A stretch of DNA of 64,000 bases from Aurifilum marmelostoma. Taxonomy: Eukaryota; Ascomycota; Sordariomycetes; Diaporthales; Cryphonectriaceae. Of this stretch, positions 11,101 through 19,124 are shown in pieces. Numbering within the stretch: the first letter of the stretch is position 1; the number at the start of each line of letters is the position of its first letter. Made by a program: the position numbers and the translations under genes. The stretch spans positions 1,736,001 to 1,800,000 of the forward strand of contig JAMXSV010000026.1 in NCBI GenBank assembly GCA_027559495.1. The letters run 5' to 3'. The notes under the pieces were generated by a model. It saw only the letters and a program-made list of their open reading frames with translations. It searched no databases and had not been told where the DNA came from.

Positions 11101-12840
11101 GCCCACTGCGTGACGTTCATCGTATTCCTGGGTTCCCAAGGGCCAGAGAGGCACGCTGTTTTCCCGTAGGCGACTATCGATCGGGTCCTGATCAGCAGAT
11201 GGGTCGAGGCCGTGGAGCGGCTGGGCGTCTTGCGCAACACCTGAAAAAGGGGTGTGTGGTGTCAGCGACGGATGAGCTGGAGGATTTTGCTGGTCCAGAT
11301 ACGATTCTGGGTAAGGCTGGGCGTCGTGGTGCTGGGACGAGGCTCCCGAGTGCGCATACGGGGGACTACCGAGTGTTGAAGGCTGCGGCTCTTGACCGAA
11401 CCCGAACCTGAGTGAGCCGCTAGCAAGACCGAACCCAGAGTTGCTCATTGGTGCTTGGGAAAAGGCATGTTGCGCCGGCGCCGGTCCGGTTCCGAAGAGG
11501 GACGAGCCTGTCCCGAAACCTTGATCTGCCAAGGCATTGGAGCCTGCCTCTAGCGGTGTCGAGAAGCCGTGCACTGAACCTGTATCATGCGCGGCGGCCG
11601 AGGCCTGTAGCATACTACCATTTGGCGCTGCCCCAAATATCGAAGAGTCCTGACCAGATTCTAGGCTGTCGGGAACGGCCTGAGAGACACCAAATCCAGT
11701 CATGGCTTGTGAATCGACTTGAGGGGATGGTGTATAGCCAGAGGGGGAGCCAAATGGGTTTGATGCAATGTGGTCCGTAATGTTCTCGCGGTGTTCGTTT
11801 GACATAGGCGGCACAGAGTTCCAAGGGGCGGCTTGAACCCCCGTGTCGGTCCTGGCCAGTCCAAATGCCTGCGTGATACCCTCCTCAAGCAAGGACGGCG
11901 GTGCTTGTTGCTGGCCCCAGTTCTTGACCGGCGTGTTGAAGGAGCTCGAAGGGGCCGGGGCAAGCTCGAACTCGTCCGTCTGGGCCGCCCCATCCGTCAT
12001 CTTGACCCGGGACGGTGTGTCTTGCATGCTCAAGTTGCCATTCTGTCCCTGCGCGGCCGATGGCGAGTCCTGTGACGTATCTGGCTCGGGACTGCTGCTA
12101 TCCTCACGATACCTCCACATGCGATTCTGAACAGAGTATCGAGGTCGTTTGCGGCCCTTGCCCCGTCTACCACCATCTACCTCCAGCTCCTCATCGAGGT
12201 TGAGTTCGAACAGCGGGCCGTAGGAAGACCGGGACCTCTTGGCGAATATTGGCGACGCGTACTCGTCATCATCGGGGGCAGGTTGCGCGGAGGGTCTGAT
12301 CGGTGTCGCGACAAGTTCGTCTACCAGAACAGCGGCGTCAACCTCTACCACGGCCGGCAGGGGTTCAGCTGCCTCGGGCGGCGGCACTTCTTGGGCCGTG
12401 AAAGGCTGGTCGATGCTGAGGTACTTTGTCTCCTGGGTCTCGCCGAGAGTAGCCTTGAGGGTGAGCCTGCCGGCGAACTTGAGCTGCCAGTCGAGGCGCG
12501 AACCAGCTGGCCGTGCGGGCTCATCATCCCTGGCCCAGTCGACGGCATCCAGAGCCAGCACGACCTCGTCGCCGCTCCCAAGCTCCCAGCCGCCCACAGC
12601 CTCGGCGCTGGGGCCAGTGAGATGTATGCGGACCGAGCCTCTGTCGCGGCGCAGGCGGAAGTCGGGCTCGGCGAGGAGGAAGGCGAAGCTCTTGGTGACG
12701 GAGCTGTAGGGCCAGGTGATGGTGACCTCGCCGTGGACCTTGCGGCTGCTCTGGTCGGGCAGGTCGGGGCTCAGCTGTGCTATGGGCGTTGCGGCCCTTG
12801 CTGCGAGCAGCTGCTCGACGTCTTCAGGTGGAGGCGGCAT
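8182..12840 (-). CDS. Telomeric ssDNA-binding protein, POT1/Cdc13 (Telo_bind) type
   Basis: One uninterrupted 1,552-residue frame with ATG at 12840. The N-terminus (about 15-150) is a compact beta-rich domain with GEVTITWPYSSVTKSFAFLL and a following FRLRRDRGSVRI. The C-terminus (about 1380-1520) holds the second domain, ALKELRKYNNHIVRLDVAVIATS, then VEVDLYSLHRDHLPIVKRGDSVLLRGF and GFGLRTEKNESSWAVF, which I recognise as the OB-fold of fungal POT1/Cdc13 telomere-binding proteins. About 1,200 residues between them are disordered, with strongly acidic blocks (about 650-730 and 830-890) and Ser/Gln-rich sequence; a basic patch precedes the C-terminal domain. Expected role: binding the G-rich telomeric overhang, possibly as the Cdc13-like part of a CST complex or as POT1 in shelterin. 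Which of the two is not decided by sequence. A small intron in the disordered middle cannot be excluded. Confidence 0.82.
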   Translation of the reverse strand: MPPPPEDVEQLLAARAATPIAQLSPDLPDQSSRKVHGEVTITWPYSSVTKSFAFLLAEPDFRLRRDRGSVRIHLTGPSAEAVGGWELGSGDEVVLALDAVDWARDDEPARPAGSRLDWQLKFAGRLTLKATLGETQETKYLSIDQPFTAQEVPPPEAAEPLPAVVEVDAAVLVDELVATPIRPSAQPAPDDDEYASPIFAKRSRSSYGPLFELNLDEELEVDGGRRGKGRKRPRYSVQNRMWRYREDSSSPEPDTSQDSPSAAQGQNGNLSMQDTPSRVKMTDGAAQTDEFELAPAPSSSFNTPVKNWGQQQAPPSLLEEGITQAFGLARTDTGVQAAPWNSVPPMSNEHRENITDHIASNPFGSPSGYTPSPQVDSQAMTGFGVSQAVPDSLESGQDSSIFGAAPNGSMLQASAAAHDTGSVHGFSTPLEAGSNALADQGFGTGSSLFGTGPAPAQHAFSQAPMSNSGFGLASGSLRFGFGQEPQPSTLGSPPYAHSGASSQHHDAQPYPESYLDQQNPPAHPSLTPHTPFSGVAQDAQPLHGLDPSADQDPIDSRLRENSVPLWPLGTQEYDERHAVGHIQPGEDLRADGDIPGATPPGIIPPEVDDGTRNADEMRQEGLLSVPVYRQGLPQGALQDEEDASAAEAEDAMDSDEEADYDEDEKGDDYDLRNYDRLSDDEEGYDEDEPLSDDELMEEDEQPFYGGDRGYDHNDYDEEDYEDDEAQNYFSRAAQLPQHSRSPPQPAAPKQPVVIDLLSDSDDDEPPAKPAIPIRTPQKQTPQKQTHEPAGSMSSMRDQGDRPTQASPPSAVLQPRTQDAAALQPEEDVSEEEPDEDLDYDSEEHDEDIEDAAGESDGDEGSIVGYENGEGEAESDAMVEDDVSVRETTVVVGTVVSVAEVEEAMTLSPGRTHDTAISSSEGILDHEKQDEIITADVEHWMRRQSNGHKVAMDVDEEREDDVAESLQSQVPDISNHSPMSQDEEMADELVVEDGMPQEDIAAPTKGEQQGLALDGARPDSEGNLENLVQVQKEVVETSTVEVIVGSTARELEDIEDPSDQQQDAPPSPPESQDHQLDTAAKTDVTVTAVSEDAETRARPRRETGAPAETQDAEAVSQGHMTAKKDGRQDSQAEDVEMTDAADEHTEERNIDEEIDAAPRSGPEKEPEDDDSVDLLTAEVGPIKNDDVSLVSAQYQEAEQPRTPAATKEGRSSPRVDSSTHDGDGGDAHDASAMVDPQKSSPVGADDVHNSFVTTASQASDVPEEAGEAEATPSSRPKRGGRKTRGPSSSRAAKPTTAPKRGQRQVSSEQAPGSQRTTRSKAMIFQKAPSPEEDKEDMSIQLARAALKSSPARSKQHKRKVSASSAKREKADLVKRLEEDMPDCAALKELRKYNNHIVRLDVAVIATSAQTPPKRTAAREYASSFTVTDPSVAPDAVVEVDLYSLHRDHLPIVKRGDSVLLRGFTVVSLPGRGFGLRTEKNESSWAVFKADGGGGGGDDEPEMRAAPVELNDKEKKYLVELRGWFAGLDDGARDRLNKAVDEMVENGRDSRAKK

Positions 12841-13741
12841 GGTGTGTAGTGTCGCGAAAGGGGGTCCGTCGCAGTCGCAGTCGGTGGTGGGTCGAGGGAG
12901 GGATGGTTAGATCATGGTTCACGATGGAAGAGGGGCAACGGGAGATGACTTCGCCATCTGGCAGCAGGTGAGGGTGGTTGAGTGTATGATTGTGAGACTA
13001 GAGCCACGTATTGTGACTGTCCTTTCTTCTTTCTCTTCTTTTTTTTGCGGTTGTCGGCGAGGTTGAAAGGCTGGCAAGTCGGTAGCAGGAGCAGGGGAGG
13101 AGGAAGATTAAAGAGGGTCAGGTTAGCAGTACAGTTGGACTTTCGCATGTGGACGTGACGACAAACAGAACGTGCTGTGGTACTAACAACAAGCTATTGG
13201 GGGGGGGGTCCACTGTGACGGCAGGACGGGTATTCAAAGGGTTCGAAAGTACCCCAGTACCTTGACGACAGGGCATGTACAGGGGTCTGGGGGTGCTAGA
13301 GGCGGCTGCTGTAGCTATACCACAGTACATGCTACCCACTACTACAGCACGTACACGGGTACTTACTCAGTGCACAGGTCCACTGTCGGCAACTGGCGGC
13401 ACCTCTCCCCCCACTACCCCCCACCTTGAGGATAGCCATCACGCGATAATCCATCTTCATCATGCTCGATATCTTTTATTTAATTCGTCTACACTTCCTA
13501 TACTGTAATGTCTGTTCTTTCCTTTTGTTTCTGATTCTCAAAAGTTGTCTGGCTTTAAAATTTCTATCCTCTTTTCGTGCTACCTCCAGGCTGGATGGCA
13601 GAGGATACTGGCTCTCTCTAGATTATCCATCGCCCTTCGATTGAGTCTGATCAAATATTCCGGCAAAAGTCGTGGTGATCATATATCTGGCGCTGCTGTT
13701 CTATCTGGAGCTGCCGTCTACCCAGATCGTCATCCTGCACC
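12841..13741. other. Divergent promoter region
   Basis: Lies between the telomere-binding gene (-) and the flavin monooxygenase (+). It includes a G run near 13200-13209 and a GTAC-rich block at about 13245-13380. No gene is supported. Confidence 0.6.
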
Positions 13742-15175
13742 ATGGGCTCCCTCGACCCAGGCCCATTCGACGTCAGGAGGGTGGCAGTCATAGGCGCTGG
13801 GCCATGCGGTCTCTCAGCCGCAAAGTACCTCGTCGCGCAGCAGTCCTTTGAGTCTGTCGTGGTATACGAGCAGAACCCCGAGGTCGGCGGCGTGTGGTTG
13901 TATAGCCGGCAGCCCTCGGACAGCCTACGCGTGCCCCAGACGAGTCCGTTCTGCCCGCCTGACCCGCCCGTTGCGAGCCCAGGGGATGATAATGGCGCTG
14001 CGCCCGTCTTCGCCTCGCCCATGTACGAGCTTCTAAACACCAACATCCCCTGGACCCTCATGAAGTATGGCGACAAGGACTTCCCGGAGGGCTGTCTCAT
14101 CTTCCCAAGTCGGCAGGATGTCCAGGATTATCTCGTCGGGTACTCACAGGATGTCCGGCACCTGATCAGGCTCTCGACCACGGTCAAGACCGTCAAGCTG
14201 AGGCGCGAGGGCAGCAGGGACCGCTGGGATATCCAGACAGAGAACCTGCTGGACGGGACATCCAGCGAGGAGACCTTTGACGCCGTCGTCGTGGCATCTG
14301 GGCACTACTCGACCACCTTTATCCCCGATGTCAAGAACATCAGAGAGTTCCACGCAGCCCACCCCGGCGTTCTCTCCCACGCAAAGACCTACCGCGTGCC
14401 CGAGAACTTTGCAGGCAAGAAGGTGCTCGTCGTCGGCAACGCCGCGTCCGGGCTCGACATTGCATCTCAGATCAGCCGGCACTGTCGTTCGCCCCTCCTC
14501 CTGTCCGTACACGAGCCCACGCCCGAGGAGAACCTGGCCCACGTCGGCGCCGAGGAGGTCCCCGCCATCGAGGAGTTCCTGGTAGCAGACAAGGGCGTCC
14601 GGTTCGCAGACGGGCGGGTCGAGAGGGACCTGGACGCGATCGTGTACTGCACGGGCTACCTCTTCACCTTCCCATTCCTCGAGTCGCTCACGCCAGGCCT
14701 CGTCTCAGACGGGCGGAGGGTCTACGGCCTGTACAAGCACCTCTTCCACGTCGACCACCCGACCCTGGCCTTTCCCGGCCTGCCCATCAGGGTCGTGCCC
14801 TTCCCCTTGTCCGAGGCGCAGGCGGCCGTCTTTGCCAGGGTCTGGTCCAACTCGTTACCACTGCCGTCGGTCGAGGAGATGAGCCGATGGGAGAACGAGG
14901 AGGCCCTGAGGCGGGGAAAGGCGTTCCATGTCTTTCCCAAGGGCGGCGACGGGGAGTATCTTGATGAGTTCCACGAGTGGGCCATGAAGTCTACGGGCGG
15001 CAAAGGCAAGGAGCCGCCGGTATGGGATGATGAGCAGAAGTGGCAGAGGGCGACGTACGCCGAGGCCAAGCTGCAGTTTGAGGTGACAGGGAGGAAGGCA
15101 AAGTCACTTCGGGAGTTGGGGTTCGAGTACCAGCCTCCAGACGAGGTTGACGATGGGAAGGAAGATATTGTGTAG
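13742..15175 (+). CDS. Flavin-containing monooxygenase (FMO-like)
   Basis: Intronless, 477 residues, ATG in CACCATGGGC. FAD-binding Rossmann motif GAGPCG at residues 18-23, preceded by the beta-strand RRVAVI; EVGGVWLY about 35 residues later. The FMO signature region is present as HPGVLSHAKTYR just before the NADPH-binding fold, whose glycine motif reads VVGNAASGLDIA (G232 onward). A late YCTGYLF matches the conserved xTGY element. Length is normal for fungal FMO-like enzymes. It should oxygenate a soft nucleophile (N or S) using NADPH and O2; the substrate cannot be told. The neighbours (a receptor-like membrane protein, an aminotransferase) do not make a biosynthetic cluster. Confidence 0.9.
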   Translation: MGSLDPGPFDVRRVAVIGAGPCGLSAAKYLVAQQSFESVVVYEQNPEVGGVWLYSRQPSDSLRVPQTSPFCPPDPPVASPGDDNGAAPVFASPMYELLNTNIPWTLMKYGDKDFPEGCLIFPSRQDVQDYLVGYSQDVRHLIRLSTTVKTVKLRREGSRDRWDIQTENLLDGTSSEETFDAVVVASGHYSTTFIPDVKNIREFHAAHPGVLSHAKTYRVPENFAGKKVLVVGNAASGLDIASQISRHCRSPLLLSVHEPTPEENLAHVGAEEVPAIEEFLVADKGVRFADGRVERDLDAIVYCTGYLFTFPFLESLTPGLVSDGRRVYGLYKHLFHVDHPTLAFPGLPIRVVPFPLSEAQAAVFARVWSNSLPLPSVEEMSRWENEEALRRGKAFHVFPKGGDGEYLDEFHEWAMKSTGGKGKEPPVWDDEQKWQRATYAEAKLQFEVTGRKAKSLRELGFEYQPPDEVDDGKEDIV

Positions 15176-15545
15176 TGTATTAAATGGGTTTTTCGTCGAT
15201 ATAGAAATACAAAGGGACGACTAGATTGCAGGTGGTCTGGAAGACACTGGATTGTGGAAGAAAGGACCATATCTTTTGATCTGTTGCAAGGTTTGGTGGC
15301 TTGCATTTCCGCTACCAAAGTTTTATATATACCATCTAGGTAAATCCCACAGCTTGATACCGGCCGACAACGACACCCACCCTACGTCGTTGATTTTATA
15401 CCACCAGACGCCAGACTACAAATGCTGTACGGACACACAACAAACCCCCCCCCCCCCCGAGATCCAGGTTTTGGGCACACGCCTCCGGGGCAGCTTGTTT
15501 TTTTTTTTTTTTTTTTTTTCCTTCCTTCCAACCCAAGCCACAAGA
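15176..15545. other. Convergent intergenic region
   Basis: 3' regions of the FMO gene (+) and the PTH11-like gene (-). It includes a C run at about 15447-15459 and a T run at about 15499-15519. No gene is seen. Confidence 0.6.
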
Positions 15546-16989
15546 TCAGCAGCCGAGCACAGAAGCACGACACTGTTCCCTCCGCTCCTCGGCACACCTC
15601 GCAGCAGCCGGCACCGCAAGCCCCTGTTCCACAGCCGACGCAGCCTCCCACGCCGCCGTGGCCACAACAGTGGTGCCCGGCCCAGGTGCTACCCCACGTT
15701 TCTCTTCGCCATTATTGTCATCATCCCCGACAGTGACCCGGGTCTCGATTGCAAACGAGTCAAGGCCCTTGAACGAGCGACCCCAGCTGCTCCAGGTGCC
15801 CTGCCTGCTCCAGCGGCCGTGGCCTCCCCGCGCTGCTGCCCCTGTCTCGAGGGCGCCTCTGCCTCCGTGGTTTGTTCTCGCGATAGGTGAGAGGTCTGCC
15901 GGGTGGGTGGTGGAGGGCGTGGAGGACCGGAAGAGGGGTCGGAGGAAAGGTAGACAGGCTACTATGATGGTCGTGATGGCCTCGACTGTCGAGAGGCAGG
16001 CTACGTAGATGACGGTGTAGGTCCCGTCCTTGGAGCTCATCTTGGGAATCACAAGCTGTCTGGCCAGGGCGACGCCGACGGTACTATACACACGCACACA
16101 CACACACACACCATCATCAGCACATGCGCAACATATATATATATATATATATATAAGACACAAAACAGGTTGTGGCTGCCGAGAAATACTCACATGAAGC
16201 CCAGGCTAAACAGCCCCATGACGAGCACCTTTCGCCGCAGGGGCAGACGCACCCTGAGCAGATACGGCATGGGCACGATGAGGACGACGACGTCGACGAC
16301 GAGGTTGATGAGGGAGTTGGAGAAGTAGTAGGCGTTCATGTCGACGCAGCGGCCGCCGGCGATGGAGCGGTCCCAGACGAAGGCGACGGGGTGGCAGAGG
16401 AAGACGGTGCTGAGGAAGCCGCCCAGGCAGGACAGGATGGTCAGGGCGGCCAGCGTCCTGACGGCGAGCAGCATCTCGCGGAACGGCATGAGGGAGGCGT
16501 ACAGGGCCAGCACGGAGAGCTTGCTGAGGCACCACAGGGGCTGGAGGAAGAGCTGGTTGGCCCAGAGCATCTTGGACAGGGCGGAGAGGGGGGAGAAGCA
16601 AGTCGTCAGCTTGCGTGTTTTTTTTTTTTTCTTTCTTTTTCTTTTTCCCTTTTTTTCTCTCTCTCTCTCAGAAACTCTTGAGGACACATCGGTTCGAGGC
16701 TTACCATGCTGAAGATGTCCACCGGCTCCTGGCCGTACTTGGCGACAATGTCGGCCGTGTGCAGCCCTGCGCCGCCCTTGGTCACCGCCACCCACACGTC
16801 GGCGTTGATCAGGATCAGAAAGACCTCGGCCAGCCCGATGCAGACATCGCTGTAGTCCCACCTGCGCCGGTGTCTGTACCTGGCCACGAAGCGGAGGGTC
16901 ACGATGCACAGGGTCAGACAGACGCCCAGCGTCGAGATGGAGAGGAGTACGATCTGCCCGGGGGTGGTGATGGGCAATGTGGGAGACAT
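15546..16989 (-). CDS. PTH11-like integral membrane protein (fungal rhodopsin-fold domain)
   Basis: Three exons on the minus strand: 16989-16705, 16570-16194 and 16083-15546 (phases 0 and 2), giving 399 residues. Intron 1 has GTAAGC and a CCAAG acceptor; intron 2 has GTGAGT and a TATAG acceptor. Exon 1 carries the first membrane helix, the RFVARYRHRRRWDYSDVCIGLAE loop and the second helix; exon 2 carries helices three to five, including WANQLFLQPLWCLSKLSVLALY and CVDMNAYYFSNSLINLVVDVVVLIVPMPYLLRVRLP; exon 3 carries helices six and seven followed by CLPFLRPLF and a soluble Ser/Gly/Ala-rich tail. This layout is typical of the fungus-specific rhodopsin-domain family that includes the appressorium receptor Pth11. 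A surface-sensing or receptor role is family-based inference; no ligand is known. Intron 2 contains (CA)n and (TA)n tracts. Confidence 0.85.
16132..16155. repeat. (TA)n microsatellite inside an intron
   Basis: About 12 AT units within intron 2 of the PTH11-like gene, close to a (CA)n run at about 16090-16110. Confidence 0.85.
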
Positions 16990-17017
16990 TGTGCTAGGAG
17001 GAGAGGAGCTGGAGGAG

Positions 17018-17073
17018 GAGAAGAAGAAGAAGAAGAAGAAGAAGAAGAAGAAGAAGAAGAAGAAGAAGAAGAA
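17018..17073. repeat. (GAA)n trinucleotide tract, (TTC)n on the minus strand
   Basis: About 18 GAA units 30-85 nt upstream of the PTH11-like ATG. On the coding strand it is a pure pyrimidine leader. Confidence 0.9.
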
Positions 17074-18141
17074 AGAGAAGAAGAAAGCGATTGTCTCCTG
17101 CTAAAGTTCTCGAGATATCATCCAAATTCTTCCATCATCAAGCACAGGTTTCCTATTATTTTTCCATGCAATGATGAGGATCTTTTTCCAAGCTCCGCTC
17201 CTCCTCAGCATGAGGCCAGGCCTTGATGATAATTTAAATCCCCCCACGACCACGAAGGGCTCTTCCCCATTCCTCAAGCCAGTCGACCTTACGGCCGTTG
17301 CACAATGTCCGCTTGTAAGGTTTGGGAAAAGAGCAGAGGAGGCAGCGGCTGGCGCCGGTGGCTGCTACAAAAGTACTCAGTGCGTAAGGAGCAAGCAGGG
17401 AGACGAGGTGTTCTTATTCCTAGGGAACCGGATAGACGCCTCCGGTTGTCGCGAGGCATCGCTGTCCCCGTCCCGTTGGACCAACAACAGCCCAAGGGGC
17501 ACACTAGGTACATGGCTATCTAGGAGGGGATTAGGCATGGTGGGGATTTGACAAATTCTGGCGCTGGTATATACGGATCTGGGGAGGCTTCTTGAAATAT
17601 TCACTGCTCTCTTTCCCGCTAAACCACATAACGGCCCTGATCACCAGTCCGAGAGTGACAAATCTAGGCCATGTAGTCTGTCAAAATAGGGCTCAGGCTG
17701 GGGTTCCGAGGCCATCAGAAAGACCTCGCCTTGATTGTGTTGGCATTGGGATCAGAACAAACCCTCTTCTGGCTTGGGCCTAGAGGGGGGCTGTAATTCC
17801 AGTTGGAGGTGACAGTGTGCTCTTCTTCCCTTCACACACACAGTTGAACAGGTCAGGAGGGGGGAGGATACACAATTTGTGTTGTTGACAAATAAACCTG
17901 CACTGTTTATACAAAATGACAGTGCAGGTTCAAGTAGGTTGGAAGAGAGAGTTCACCACTGGCAACACCAGACTGTGCATTCTTCTGTACATCAGCAGGA
18001 CCATATCTTCCCATTTCCTCTCATCCTCGTTCATGATTCATAGCGCTGTACTTTTTGCTCAAGGACAAAGAAACAGTATTAGCCACTAATTAGTTGCTTT
18101 GTCCACTGTTGTCTGTTTGATTTCTCTCTCTCGCCTCTTTG

Positions 18142-18161
18142 CCCCCCCCCCCCCCCCCCCC
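18142..18161. repeat. Poly-C tract
   Basis: A C run of about 20 nt in the intergenic region, followed by CT-rich sequence. Confidence 0.85.
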
Positions 18162-18907
18162 TCCTCCTTTTCCTTTTCTTCGTCTCTGACAATTTAATGA
18201 TAATGAAATGAAAGAAGGGAAAGATAAAAAAAAAAAAAACAAGAATTGAAGTTCTACAAGCCATGGTGCCACTGTAGTTGAGCCTCATGAAGGCGCATTC
18301 TGACATGTCTCACCTGTGGGTGGTGGTGCAAAGCCACAACTCATGGACGCCACGCCACCACCCTTCTTCATGATAAAATAGGTAATACTACTACTACTAT
18401 TACTTACACATTACATCCGTTTTAGGTCTTTCCCTCAGCTGAGCAGCTGAACTCTTAGCTCCTGTAACGGCGTACATGTTCGAACCAATCCGTCGGGTCA
18501 GGCTGGATCAAAGAGGGGGCTGAGAGGATACAGAAACCCCCCAATCCACGGGCGGGTTAGGGGCCACGGCTACCGCCAGCAAGCCGCCTCGGCCGACAAC
18601 AGCGGGGACAGCGCATTCCACGCCTTTCTTCCGTAGTACTTCTTGCATGGTACCAGACACACACACACACACTAAGCCTGTCCCCCGGCCGGACAGTCTA
18701 TCCGACCCATCCCCCCCCGCCCACCGATAAGATGCTGCCCGCCTGTGGGGCTGACACGCCCGCACAGCTTCCTTATCAGCGATGGGTGTCCCTGGGGAGG
18801 GATCGTCAGCCTCGCATTTGTAAGCCATGTAATACATCATTGTAGGCTGGCATTTCGTTTTGACGTGGGTCCTCAGACTCATCGGTGATTAGTCGACATC
18901 TCTCTCT

Positions 18908-18940
18908 CCTCCTCCTCCTCCTCCTCCTCCTCCTCCTCCT
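18908..18940. repeat. (CTC)n trinucleotide tract
   Basis: About 11 units, followed within 20 nt by eight CAA units (18957-18980). Both probably lie in the aminotransferase promoter or leader. Confidence 0.85.
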
Positions 18941-19124
18941 GCTCTTCTTCTCATACAGCAACAACAACAACAACAACAACATCTGGCCTCTCGTCGTGAA
19001 TCTTTGAGTGAAGAGAGAAGAAAAAGAAGACAGCAGTGAGACAATAAAATTTACTCCAACAACAGTCCCCTCTGATCAGTGACAACAGAGAGTCTGCCAC
19101 AAGAGGTGTCGTGTCGACTTGCTT

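Larger units (their letters stand above)
16990..19124. other. Long divergent intergenic region
   Basis: About 2.1 kb between the PTH11-like gene (-) and the aminotransferase (+). Simple repeats dominate both ends: (GAA)n just upstream of the receptor start, a 20-nt C run at 18142-18161, (CTC)n at 18908-18940 and (CAA)n at 18957-18980 in the probable aminotransferase leader. The short open frames here have no protein-like features. Confidence 0.55.

Noticed and set aside
17171..17551. 126-codon plus-strand frame upstream of the aminotransferase
   Set aside because: No similarity to a family I know, no splice context and atypical composition.
19119..19121. TTG as start of the aminotransferase, and GTG at 32964 as start of SCC4
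   Set aside because: Non-ATG starts are not expected here; ATGs lie in frame at 19125 and 32955.
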